Of a DNA stretch of 64,000 bases, positions 16,064 to 27,763 are shown one piece after another. Where the stretch lies: contig NZ_BCTC01000013.1 in assembly GCF_001571085.1 (NCBI RefSeq), forward strand, positions 30,131-94,130, in the 5' to 3' direction. Below the pieces are notes generated by a model. That model saw only the letters and a list, made by a program, of their open reading frames with translations, was not told where the DNA came from and did not search any database. The position numbers and the translations under genes are program-made. Source of the DNA: Azohydromonas lata NBRC 102462 (GTDB taxonomy: Bacteria; Pseudomonadota; Gammaproteobacteria; Burkholderiales; Burkholderiaceae_C). Numbering within the stretch: position 1 is the first letter of the stretch; every line of letters begins with the position of its first letter.

Positions 16064-17905
16064 TCATTCCGCCAGCTCTCCCAGCATCCCCATGATCCGC
16101 GCCGACACCGCCTTCAATTCCTCATCAATCGCATGCAGGCTGCGAGGCGGCTCGAACACGTAGAAATGCCGGTTGAACGGAATCTCATAGCCCACCTTGC
16201 TTTTCTCTTCGTCAATCCAGGCATCCGGCGCGTGCGGCAAGACCTCGCGCTTGAAATAGTCGCCAATGTCCTCGGCCAGTGGCACGTTCTCGGTGTCGCG
16301 CAGCGATGAATCCGGTTGCGGCTTGCCCTTTTGCTTGCCCTTCACGCCCAGCACCGGCTTGCCGCTCTCATCGAGCAGCGGACGCTCGACGGTGATGGTC
16401 GTGTAGCCGAAATCCTCGTTGCGGAAGATGCGCGAGATGGGCACGCGCTTGAGCCGCCCGCCCTCCGGCGCCACGGGCGGCATGTCGTTGTTGGTGACGA
16501 GCTGGGCTTCGCCCTGCGGCTTGCCGTCCGCGTCCAGCACGGTGACGAACTCGGCCTCGGTGAAGTCGCCGAAGAGCCGCGTCACGGTGGCGATGTGCTG
16601 CTCGCTCATTTCCTTGCGCTTGGAGCCCAGGCTCTTGCGCATCTTTTGCCAGAAGCCGCTGGCGTCTATGAGCTGCACGTAGCCCTGGCGATCGTCGGTC
16701 TTGCGGTTGGAAATGATCCAGACGTAGGTCGCGATGCCGGTGTTGTAGAACATGTCGGTGGGCAGGCCGACGATGGCCTCCACCAGGTCGTTCTCCAGCA
16801 CGTAGCGGCGGATTTCGCTCTCGCCGCTGCCCGCGCCGCCCGTGAACAGCGGCGAGCCGTTGAGCACGATGCCGAAGCGGCTGCCGCCGTCCTGTGCCGG
16901 GCGCATCTTGGACAGCAGGTGCAGCAGGAACAGCATGGAGCCGTCGCTCACGCGCGGCAGGCCGGGGCCGAAGCGGCCGTCGAAGCCCCTTTGCTCGTGC
17001 TCCTGCCGGACGACCTTCTCGACCTTCTTCCACTCCACGCCGAAGGGCGGGTTGGAGAGCATGTAGTCGAACTTCTGGCCGGCGTGGCCGTCGTCGCTGA
17101 GCGTGTTGCCGGCGACGATGTTGCGCACCTCCTGGCCCTTGATGAGCATGTCGGCCTTGCAGATGGCATAGGACTCGTCGTTGAGCTCCTGCCCGTACAT
17201 GGTCAGCCGCGCCTGCGGGTTGTGCTCCAGCAGGTATTCGCCCGCCACGGAGAGCATGCCGCCCGTGCCCGCCGTCGGGTCGTAGATGGTGCGCACCACG
17301 GCGTTACCGGCGGTGAGCACGTCGTCGTCTTCGATGAACAGCAGGCTCACCATGAGGCGGATGACCTCGCGCGGCGTGAAGTGCTCACCGGCCGTCTCGT
17401 TGGAGATTTCCGCGAACTTGCGGATCAGCTCCTCGAACACCAGGCCCATGCTGGCGTTGTCCACCGCCTCGGGGTGCAGGTCGATGTGGGCGAATTTTTC
17501 AACGACGAGGTACAGCAAGCCCGCCTTGGCCAACCGCTCCACCTGCGTATGGAAGTCAAAGCGCTCGAAGATGTCGCGCGCCGACGGCGAGAAGGCCTGC
17601 ACGTAGGCGTAGAGGTTCTGGCGGATATGGTCCTGGTCGCCCAGGAGCTTGTTCAGGTCCAGCGGCGAGGTGTTGTAGAAGCTCTGGCCCGCCTTGCGCA
17701 GCAGGAAGGGGTCGGCGTTCAGCCCGGCCTTGGTCCTGGCCTCGTACTCGGCCAGCACGGCGGGCTTGGTGCTCTCCAGCACGCAGTCCAGGCGGCGCAG
17801 CACGGTGAAGGGAAGGATGACGCGGCCGTATTCGCTTTGCTTGTAGTCGCCGCGCAGCAAGTCGGCGACGGACCAGATGAAGGCCGAGAGGTTTTGAGGA
17901 GTCAT
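16064..17905 (-). CDS. hsdM: Type I restriction-modification methyltransferase subunit
   Basis: A 613-residue N6-adenine methyltransferase subunit. An N-terminal helical HsdM_N domain (about 1-150) is followed by the Rossmann-type N6_Mtase domain. The SAM-binding motif D-P-T-A-G-T-G-G is at 209-216 and the catalytic N-P-P-F at 285-288. It is longer than many HsdM proteins because of a C-terminal extension containing low-complexity K-G-K-Q-K-G-K. It heads the five-gene island, so the methylase is made first, which protects the host. The ATG at 17905 begins directly with the expected domain. Confidence 0.95.
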   Translation of the reverse strand: MTPQNLSAFIWSVADLLRGDYKQSEYGRVILPFTVLRRLDCVLESTKPAVLAEYEARTKAGLNADPFLLRKAGQSFYNTSPLDLNKLLGDQDHIRQNLYAYVQAFSPSARDIFERFDFHTQVERLAKAGLLYLVVEKFAHIDLHPEAVDNASMGLVFEELIRKFAEISNETAGEHFTPREVIRLMVSLLFIEDDDVLTAGNAVVRTIYDPTAGTGGMLSVAGEYLLEHNPQARLTMYGQELNDESYAICKADMLIKGQEVRNIVAGNTLSDDGHAGQKFDYMLSNPPFGVEWKKVEKVVRQEHEQRGFDGRFGPGLPRVSDGSMLFLLHLLSKMRPAQDGGSRFGIVLNGSPLFTGGAGSGESEIRRYVLENDLVEAIVGLPTDMFYNTGIATYVWIISNRKTDDRQGYVQLIDASGFWQKMRKSLGSKRKEMSEQHIATVTRLFGDFTEAEFVTVLDADGKPQGEAQLVTNNDMPPVAPEGGRLKRVPISRIFRNEDFGYTTITVERPLLDESGKPVLGVKGKQKGKPQPDSSLRDTENVPLAEDIGDYFKREVLPHAPDAWIDEEKSKVGYEIPFNRHFYVFEPPRSLHAIDEELKAVSARIMGMLGELAE

Positions 17906-18068
17906 GTAGGAGCGGAGAACCGGTACGGCTGAGTTCGCGGCCGGGCGGCCAGGAGCGTTACTGCGAAGGGCGGGGCCGGCCTGTACAGGCCGTAACCCTC
18001 AAGCGTAGCAGTGGGGTCGGGCGGCGGCGCCTGTCGCGTGGCGCGATTCCTACGCCCCTACACCGCGC

Positions 18069-19901
18069 TCACAGCCCCGCCAGCACCTGGTGAATCTGCG
18101 CCACCGCCGCCGCCCCTTCGCCGATGGCGGCGCCCACGCGCTTGACGGAGCCGGCGCGCACGTCGCCCACCGCGAACACGCCCGGCACGCTGGTTTCCAG
18201 CGGCGCGGGCGGCGTGCCGCCCTTGCGCCGTTCCACCGCCCCACCGGTGCGCACGAAACCTTGTGAATCGAGCTCCACGCCGCAGCCCTGCAGCCAGTCG
18301 GTCTCCGGGTCGGCGCCGACGAACAGGAACAGGTTGCGCAGGTTGCGGCGGCTTTGCTCGCCGCTTTGGCGGTGGCGCCAGGTGACGGCCTCCAGCCCCG
18401 AGTCGCCGCCTTCGAGTTGCGTGATCTCGGTGTGCGTGAGCAGCTCGATGTTGGGCGTGGCCTCTATGCGGTCTATGAGGTAGCGCGACATGCTCGCGGC
18501 CAGCCCGGCGCCGCGCACCAGCATGTACACGCGCGACGCATGGCCGCTGAGGAACACGGCCGCCTGCCCGGCCGAGTTGCCACCGCCCACCAGCGCCACC
18601 TCCGTGCGCGCGCACATGCGCGCCTCCACCGGCGAAGCCCAGTACCACACGCCCCGGCCCTCGAAATCCTCCAGCCGCGGCACGCTTGGGCGCCGGTAGC
18701 GCGCGCCGCTGGCCACCACCACGCAGCGCGCGCGCAGGCGCCGGCCGTCGGTCAGCTCCACGGACAAGGGACCGGCCGCACCCGCGCCCGCCCCGGCGTC
18801 GCCTCCGTCCACCGTCTTGGCCGCCTTGGCCGCGGCGGCGCCGCGCTGGTCCTGCCCCGCGGCCGCGTTCGCGTCTGTGCCAGCGCCCGCCTCGCGGTGG
18901 CATTGCAGATGCGCCACCTGCGCCGGAATGAGCATGCGCGCGCCGAACTTCTGCGCCTGCACGTAGGCGCGCCCGGCCAGCGCCTGGCCGGAGATGCCGG
19001 TGGGAAAGCCCAGGTAGTTCTCGATGCGGGCGCTGGCGCCGGCCTGCCCGCCGAAGGCGCGGCAGTCGAGCACGGCCACGAGCAGCCCTTCGGAGGCGGC
19101 ATAGACGGCGGTGGCCAGGCCCGCGGGGCCGGCGCCCACGATGGCCACGTCCACCACCTCGGCCAACGTCGCCTCGTCCACCATGCCCATGCAGCGCCCA
19201 AGGGCCTCGTTGTCCGGGTTGAGCAGCACCGAGCCGTCGGGGCACACGGCCAGCGCGTCGGCGGGCGCGGCGCCGTACTGGGCCATGAGCGAGGCAGCCT
19301 CGGCGTCGCGGGTGGCGTCCAGGTGCTGGTAGGGGTGGCCGTTGCGGCGAAGAAAGTTCTGCAGCCGCAGCAGGTCGGCCGAGTCCGGCCGGCCTATGAG
19401 CACAGGGCCGCTGGCGCCGGCCTCGATGAGGCCCACGCGGCGCAAGATGAGCGAGCGCACCATCCGCTCGCCCAGGTCGGCCTCCGCGATGATCAGCGCG
19501 CGCAACTGCTCCGGCGGCAGGCACAGGGCGTGCACGCCCTCCTGCGCGCGAGCGTCCACCAGCGAGGGCTTGCCGGTGAGCGAGCCCACCTCGCCCACGA
19601 AGTGCCCGGCGCGCATGGTGATGATGGGGCGCTCGTGCCCCAGCCCGTCGCGCTGCACCACCTCCACCGCGCCCTGCAGCAGCACGTACAGCCCCGCGCC
19701 GGGCTGGCCGGCCTGCAGCAGCAGGCTGCCGGCGTCGAAGCTGCACTCGTGCGCAAAGCGGCGCATGCGCTGCACGTCGGCCGCGCTCAGCAGCGGGAAC
19801 ATCTGGTGGCGGCGCGAGAGCAGCTCGCTGGGGGCCTGGTCGGGGGCCGTTGGGTCCGCGGCGGAAAGCTCGGCGGCGGGCGTGGTCAGGTCTTCCGGCA
19901 T
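18069..19901 (-). CDS. Cyclic-nucleotide-domain/thioredoxin-reductase-like FAD oxidoreductase fusion
   Basis: A 610-residue two-part protein. Residues about 30-155 form a cNMP-binding (Crp-type) domain with the G-x-F-V-G-E-V-G-S-L-T-G phosphate-binding cassette at 99-110. Residues about 165-230 resemble a small redox-fold linker. Residues 250-610 are a thioredoxin-reductase-like FAD/NAD(P)H module: G-A-G-P-A-G at 256-261, F-G-G-Q-A-G at 283-288, G-G-G-N-S-A-G-Q at 439-446 and a C-terminal F-A-V-G-D-V. The C-x-x-C redox disulfide of true thioredoxin reductases is absent between the two nucleotide-binding halves, where W-Y-W-A-S-P-V-E-A-R-M-C stands. An Ala/Gly-rich insert lies at about 338-376. 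Probable ligand-gated flavin reductase; electron acceptor unknown. Confidence 0.8.
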   Translation of the reverse strand: MPEDLTTPAAELSAADPTAPDQAPSELLSRRHQMFPLLSAADVQRMRRFAHECSFDAGSLLLQAGQPGAGLYVLLQGAVEVVQRDGLGHERPIITMRAGHFVGEVGSLTGKPSLVDARAQEGVHALCLPPEQLRALIIAEADLGERMVRSLILRRVGLIEAGASGPVLIGRPDSADLLRLQNFLRRNGHPYQHLDATRDAEAASLMAQYGAAPADALAVCPDGSVLLNPDNEALGRCMGMVDEATLAEVVDVAIVGAGPAGLATAVYAASEGLLVAVLDCRAFGGQAGASARIENYLGFPTGISGQALAGRAYVQAQKFGARMLIPAQVAHLQCHREAGAGTDANAAAGQDQRGAAAAKAAKTVDGGDAGAGAGAAGPLSVELTDGRRLRARCVVVASGARYRRPSVPRLEDFEGRGVWYWASPVEARMCARTEVALVGGGNSAGQAAVFLSGHASRVYMLVRGAGLAASMSRYLIDRIEATPNIELLTHTEITQLEGGDSGLEAVTWRHRQSGEQSRRNLRNLFLFVGADPETDWLQGCGVELDSQGFVRTGGAVERRKGGTPPAPLETSVPGVFAVGDVRAGSVKRVGAAIGEGAAAVAQIHQVLAGL

Positions 19902-20018
19902 GGGGGCGTTCTCCTGGGCGGGGCGGTTGCAGGCAGGCCGTGCGCCCGCTCGTGGGTCAGTGGCGGGGCAGCGGCGGGGCAGCGCGCCAAGGATGCACCT
20001 GCCCGCGAGGCGGACGAT

Positions 20019-20879
20019 TCAAGCTGTTTCCCGCGCGGCGGCAGCGGCCGGCTCCGCCTGGGCCCGCAAGCGCGCCCAACACGCGTCCACGAAGGCTTCC
20101 ATGATCCGTCCGTAGCGCGGGTGCAGCTGGTGGCCCCATTCGGGATGGAATTGGAAACCCCAGGCGAACTGCGCCGCGTCGTGCCAGCGGAAGGCCTCCA
20201 CCAGGCCGTCGTCGGCATGGGCCTCGGCCACCAGCCCCGGCGCCAGGCGCTTCACGCCCTGTGAATGCAGCGAGCTCACCGCGAAGCGCTGGCAGCCGGT
20301 GATGCGCTCCAGCTCGCCGCCGGGCACGACGCCCACCTCGTGGCGCTCGGCGTACTGCTGGGCCAGCGATTCTTCCGGGTCTTCCCAGTGCACCACGCCG
20401 CCGCCCAGGGCCTGCAGTCGCTGGTGCAGGCTGCCGCCCATGGCGACGTTGATCTCGTGCGAGCCGCGGCAAAAGCCGACCAGCGGCACGCCACGCTCGA
20501 TGCACAGGCGTATGAGCGGCAGCGAGACGGCCTCGCGGTCGGGGTCGAATTCCATGTCCTCGCTGACGGGCTCCTCCGCGTAGTGGCGCGGATGCACGTT
20601 GGTGGCCGAGCCGCCCAACAGTACGCCCTGCACGTGCTCCAGCATCAGCGGCAGCCGTCCGGCGGGCACGCGCGGGAAGCACACCGGCTGCAGCCCGCGG
20701 CTGACCAGCGTGCGCAGGCCGCCTTCGTCCATGACGGTGTAGGGCTGCGGGTGCCCGTGCTCGTTGCCCAGCTCGCGGTGGCTGGCCACGACCCAGACGC
20801 AGGGCACGGCCTCGGCGGGAAGTCCGGTGGTCAACGCGGCGGCGGCGGTGCCGCCGGGGTGGGAGTCAGCCGGCGTCAC
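20019..20879 (-). CDS. Class I glutamine amidotransferase-like hydrolase (PuuD type), second copy
   Basis: A 286-residue member of the gamma-glutamyl-GABA hydrolase (PuuD, peptidase C26) family. The catalytic triad elements are visible: Cys at about 137 in G-F-C-R-G-S-H-E, and His and Glu in F-Q-F-H-P-E-W-G. There is no suitable ATG. A GTG at 20879 overlaps the upstream gene's stop (GTGA) and gives a sensible length, so it is chosen. It is a paralogue of the gene just upstream (same fold and order of motifs). The substrate may be a gamma-glutamylated amine such as a polyamine-derived intermediate; other puu genes are not nearby. Confidence 0.82.
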   Translation of the reverse strand: MTPADSHPGGTAAAALTTGLPAEAVPCVWVVASHRELGNEHGHPQPYTVMDEGGLRTLVSRGLQPVCFPRVPAGRLPLMLEHVQGVLLGGSATNVHPRHYAEEPVSEDMEFDPDREAVSLPLIRLCIERGVPLVGFCRGSHEINVAMGGSLHQRLQALGGGVVHWEDPEESLAQQYAERHEVGVVPGGELERITGCQRFAVSSLHSQGVKRLAPGLVAEAHADDGLVEAFRWHDAAQFAWGFQFHPEWGHQLHPRYGRIMEAFVDACWARLRAQAEPAAAAARETA

Positions 20880-21655
20880 AGGCAGGGCCCCATGCGCTCG
20901 CGGCAATGCTCGCGGCAGGCCTGGGCAAAGGCCTGCAGCGTGCGCTGGTAGAAGGGCGTCTGCTCGTGCCGCCACTCCGGGTGCCACTGCACGCCATAGG
21001 CGAAGGCCCGCGCGCCTTCCACGTGCACGCCTTCCACCAGCCCGTCCGGCGCCATGGCCTCGGCCATCAGCCCCTGGCCCAGGCGCTTGATGCCCTGGCC
21101 ATGCAGCGAATTGACCATGGCGCGCTCGCCGCCGGCCCAGTCCATGAAGGCGCTGCCGCTCTTGAAGATGACTTCGTGCCGCACGGCGAACTGCACCTCT
21201 TCCGGCTCGCCTTCTGGCTCCCGGTGGTCCAGGAGGCCGGTTTCGACGTGCACCTGCTGGTAGAGGCTGCCGCCCAGGGCGACGTTCATCTCCTGCAGCC
21301 CGCGGCACACGCCAAAGAGCGGCGTGCCGGCGGCAACGGCTGCGGGGACGAGCGCCATGGTCAGCCGGTCGCGGCGCGGGTCCAGCAGGTCCGAGGCCAG
21401 GGCCGAGGCGCCGAAGTGCGAGGCCTCGACGTTGGAGGGCGAGCCCGTGAGCAGCACGCCGTCCACCAGCGGCAGCAGGTCGGCCACGTCGGCCGCGCCC
21501 GCCATGGGAAACAGCACGGGCTGCAGCCCCAGCCCGCAGACGGCCGCGGCATAGCGGTCGGCCAGCACGGTGTAGCCGCCGGGGTCGCAGAGGTCGAGGT
21601 TGCGGTGGCAGGCCGGCAGCCAGACGAGAGGTTTGTGCGCGGACATGCGCCCCAT
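20876..21655 (-). CDS. Class I glutamine amidotransferase-like hydrolase (PuuD type), first copy
   Basis: A 259-residue PuuD/C26-family hydrolase with nucleophile Cys at 117 (G-V-C-R-G-L-Q-E) and the His-x-Glu pair at 225/227 (W-H-P-E). Members release glutamate from gamma-glutamyl-gamma-aminobutyrate or similar compounds. The ATG at 21646 (residue 4, after GGGGCGC) is an equally plausible start. Its stop overlaps the GTG start of its paralogue, so the two are translationally coupled and may form a heteromer or act on related substrates. Confidence 0.85.
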   Translation of the reverse strand: MGRMSAHKPLVWLPACHRNLDLCDPGGYTVLADRYAAAVCGLGLQPVLFPMAGAADVADLLPLVDGVLLTGSPSNVEASHFGASALASDLLDPRRDRLTMALVPAAVAAGTPLFGVCRGLQEMNVALGGSLYQQVHVETGLLDHREPEGEPEEVQFAVRHEVIFKSGSAFMDWAGGERAMVNSLHGQGIKRLGQGLMAEAMAPDGLVEGVHVEGARAFAYGVQWHPEWRHEQTPFYQRTLQAFAQACREHCRERMGPCL

Positions 21656-21866
21656 GGTTCACACCGGCAGCGGCCGGGAACATCGGAAAGGGGCGGGCGC
21701 GGCTGTAGGACGGGGCCGATACCGGCGCGGCCAGCGCGCATGTCGCAAACGCACAAGACCGTGTCGCATCCCTACGACCGAACCGCGCCGGCGGTTTCTA
21801 TATTGGGGGCGTGGATGTTTGAAAATGAGCGCGCGAAGGCATCCATGAAGTCAACGGAGTTGAATC

Positions 21867-22004
21867 ATGAAAGTCATCGCCGAATCAGCGCTGAAAATAT
21901 TGCTGCGCCGCAGAAACTCGTCCGGCCCGCTGCGTGACACCACGCGGCAATTGATACGGCAGACGATTGCGCAAATTCACGCCGAGGAGCGTGGCCGGGT
22001 TTGA
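21867..22004 (+). CDS. Small ORF, 45 residues, unknown
   Basis: An ATG preceded by GGAGTTGAATC (a good ribosome-binding site) opens a 45-codon frame ending in TGA just before the convergent psuG stop. The product is basic and amphipathic: it begins M-K-V-I-A-E-S-A-L-K-I-L-L-R-R-R and has no obvious membrane segment. A TATATT -10-like hexamer lies upstream near 21798. No family recognised. It is supported only by its signals and clean frame and could be chance. Confidence 0.4.
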   Translation: MKVIAESALKILLRRRNSSGPLRDTTRQLIRQTIAQIHAEERGRV

Positions 22005-22011
22005 AATTGCT

Positions 22012-22968
22012 TCAAACCCACATGCCGGTTTTTCCGCCGCGCCCGCGGCCCAATTCCATCGCGAGTTTCGCCCCCATCGCCGCGTTGTTTTTCACGAGCG
22101 CGATATTGGCCGCCAGGCTGCGCCCCCCGGTCAGCGCCTTGATGCGGGCCAGCAGGAAGGGCGTCACCTCCTTGCCGGCGATGCCGCGGGATTGAGCTTC
22201 CGACAACGCCTGCTCGATGATGGCGTCGATTTCATCGCGGGCCATCGCATCGCTTTCCGGCACGGGCACGCCCACGACCACGCCGCCTTCCAAACCCAGA
22301 TCCCACTTGGTGCGGACGATGCGGGCCATATCCGCCGGATCGTCCACGCGGCGATCGGCCTTATAGCCGCTGTCGCGCGTATAAAAGGCCGGGAAATTCT
22401 CCTGGCCCACGGAAATCACCGGCACGCCGTGGGTTTCCAGGTATTCCAGCGTCAGGCCGATATCGAGAATGGATTTGGCCCCGGCGCAGACCACGGCCAC
22501 GGACGTGCGGGCCAGCTCCTGCAAATCGGCCGATATATCCATGGTCTGCTGCGCCTGGCGGTGCACGCCGCCAATGCCGCCGGTGACGAACACCTCGATG
22601 CCCGCGAGTTGCGCGCCAATCATGGTGGCCGACACGGTGGTGGCGCCCATCTCGCCGCTGGCCAGCACGGCCGGTAGATCGCGGCGGCTGACCTTTTGCG
22701 CCTGGCCGCTGCGGCCCAGCAATTCCAGCTCGTCGTCGGCCAGGCCTATGCGCAGGCGGCCGTCCATCACGGCGATGGTCGCGGGCTCGGCGCCGTGCGC
22801 GCGTATGACGGCCTCCACCTCGCGCGCCGTGCGCACGTTCTCCGGGTAAGGCATGCCGTGCGCGACGATGGTGGATTCCAGCGCCACCAGCGGTCGCCCG
22901 GCCGCGCGCGCGGCGGCAACGGCGGGGCTGTCAACGAGCCAGGGGCGGGCGGTGTCCGGAAGGGGCAT
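22012..22968 (-). CDS. psuG: Pseudouridine-5'-phosphate glycosidase
   Basis: A 318-residue PsuG. The family reversibly splits pseudouridine 5'-phosphate into uracil and ribose 5-phosphate, cleaving the C-C glycosidic bond in pseudouridine breakdown. Characteristic segments are A-L-E-S-T-I-V-A-H-G-M-P near 29-40, V-T-G-G-I-G-G-V-H-R near 128-137, and the catalytic Lys at about 165 in C-A-G-A-K-S-I-L-D-I-G. The ATG at 22968 follows AAGGACTTGCCC and fits the family length; upstream in-frame extension looks non-coding. The partner kinase psuK is not visible nearby, so another kinase must supply the substrate. Confidence 0.95.
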   Translation of the reverse strand: MPLPDTARPWLVDSPAVAAARAAGRPLVALESTIVAHGMPYPENVRTAREVEAVIRAHGAEPATIAVMDGRLRIGLADDELELLGRSGQAQKVSRRDLPAVLASGEMGATTVSATMIGAQLAGIEVFVTGGIGGVHRQAQQTMDISADLQELARTSVAVVCAGAKSILDIGLTLEYLETHGVPVISVGQENFPAFYTRDSGYKADRRVDDPADMARIVRTKWDLGLEGGVVVGVPVPESDAMARDEIDAIIEQALSEAQSRGIAGKEVTPFLLARIKALTGGRSLAANIALVKNNAAMGAKLAMELGRGRGGKTGMWV

Positions 22969-23201
22969 GGGCAAGTCCTTGTGTGCTGCGGCGGTGCGAA
23001 GCGCCGGCAGTGTGCCGCAGCTTCCGGTGTTCCAAGCCGTGGGCGCGGCGCCTGGCGGGCGCTCCCGTGGCCGTGCCCCACGGCCCGGGCTGGGCATCTG
23101 GTTTGCCGCCCCGCTGCGCAATGACTGGCCCAGGACGAACCCGCGGCCCTCGGGAAACAGCCAACCGTCCACGCAACAGTACAGGGAGCACCGCCAGGCC
23201 G

Positions 23202-26717
<3,516 letters not shown>

Positions 26718-26948
26718 AGCGGGGCGGGGTGCTGCGCGTGAATGCGCGGGAATGCGCAGTAATTCTGTTGAGGGCTCGCCACACACAAAGGCCGTGCGGG
26801 TGTGCGAGGTACAAAAGTCGCCGACCGCAAGCTGCAAGGTGTTGTGCTGCACCTGTTGCTTCGTCATCCCTGCGCAGGTGCACTGCTGTTCTGGAAAAGT
26901 GGTGACGCCCCGTCAGCCCTGAGGCAAGAGCGCTTCGCACCCTCATCC

Positions 26949-27072
26949 GTCATACCCGCGAAAGCGGGTATCCACGCCTGCCGCGGTGCTGGCGTGCAGG
27001 CACTGGCCCTGGGCAACGCAGTTCGAAGGTCCTACCCCTGCGCTCGTGGATGCCCGCTTTCGCGGGCATGAC
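26949..27072. repeat. MITE-like intergenic repeat, copy 1
   Basis: A 124-bp element with inverted ends: GTCATACCCGCGAAAGCGGG at the left and CCCGCTTTCGCGGGCATGAC at the right, each end itself a small hairpin. It encodes nothing credible. Similarity to the copy at 32801-32923 extends about 85 bp further left (CACTGCTGT... GCAAGAGC...), so the duplicated block is about 250 bp. Confidence 0.75.
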
Positions 27073-27139
27073 GACGTAGGGGGCGAAACGCATGGGCTCA
27101 CGGGATACGAAGTCCTTCTCAGTTTTCCCCGGACAGCAG

Positions 27140-27257
27140 TGCGCGAAGGCGGGTATCCACGCCTGCCTGGGTGCTGGCGCGCCGGCATTGGCCCTGAGCG
27201 ATGCGGTTCGAAGGCTCCACCTCGGCGCTCGTGGATGCCCGCCTTCGCGGGCATGAC
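27140..27257. repeat. MITE-like intergenic repeat, copy 2
   Basis: Second copy, starting within the left end (GCGCGAAGGCGGGTATCCACG) and ending CGCCTTCGCGGGCATGAC. The first ~10 bp of the left terminus are replaced, so this copy is slightly truncated. It lies 67 bp from copy 1 in the same orientation. Confidence 0.7.
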
Positions 27258-27304
27258 GAGGTAGGGGACGCGCCGCCCAGGCTTGCGGGCTACGAAAACC
27301 GCTG

Positions 27305-27379
27305 GTGAGGAGCATCAACAAGTTTATTGGCCAGCAAATATTAATTTTTGTATTTCATTGCAGATACTAATATATATGT
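27305..27379 (+). promoter_or_regulatory. AT-rich promoter/operator of the hipBA-type operon
   Basis: A sharp AT-rich stretch (ATATTAATTTTTGTATTT ... ACTAATATATATG) directly before the HTH gene. HipB-type antitoxins bind their own promoter, so an operator is expected here. No clean palindrome could be assigned by eye. Confidence 0.45.
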
Positions 27380-27763
27380 ATGCCAAAACGCTCCGGTGCC
27401 ATAGACAGCCTGCCCTCCGCCGTGCTGGCACACCTGCGCCGCCTGGGCGAGGACTTGTCCATCGCGCGCAAGCGCCGGCGCGAGCCCTTGAAGGCGTGGG
27501 CGCAGCGCATTGGCGTTTCCGAACCAACGCTCATGCGCATGGAAAAGGGCGACCCGAGCGTTTCCATGGGCGTGTATGCGACGGCGCTGTGGCTCATGGG
27601 CCGCTCGCAGGCGCTGGCCGAACTGGCCGACCCGGCGCAGGACCTGGGTGCGCTGGAAGACGCGGTGCGCGCGGCCAAGGCGCGCTCGGTGCGCAAACGG
27701 CCCTCGCTGTACGGGGCGGCTGCGCAGCCGTCGCCCAAAGACGAGGAGGGCGGGCAGCCATGA
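27380..27763 (+). CDS. XRE-family HTH protein, HipB-like antitoxin
   Basis: A 127-residue DNA-binding protein with a Cro/C1-type helix-turn-helix at about residues 33-62 (L-K-A-W-A-Q-R-I-G-V-S-E-P-T-L-M-R-M-E-K-G) and a basic C-terminal tail. Its stop overlaps the start of the HipA-like gene (ATGA), the usual order antitoxin-toxin. It should bind and neutralise the kinase and repress the operon from the AT-rich region upstream. It is longer than E. coli HipB (88 residues). Confidence 0.85.
   Translation: MPKRSGAIDSLPSAVLAHLRRLGEDLSIARKRRREPLKAWAQRIGVSEPTLMRMEKGDPSVSMGVYATALWLMGRSQALAELADPAQDLGALEDAVRAAKARSVRKRPSLYGAAAQPSPKDEEGGQP

Larger units (their letters stand above)
26718..27379. other. 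Intergenic region with two MITE-like repeats and the hipBA promoter
   Basis: No gene is seen in these ~660 bases. The middle holds two copies of a ~120-bp inverted-ended repeat (listed separately). The last ~75 bases are strongly AT-rich (27305-27379) and should contain the promoter and operator of the following HTH/HipA pair. Confidence 0.6.

Noticed and set aside
26949..27257. CRISPR-like array
   Set aside because: Only two neighbouring copies of a ~120-bp inverted-ended element, with no short regular repeat-spacer pattern and no cas genes.
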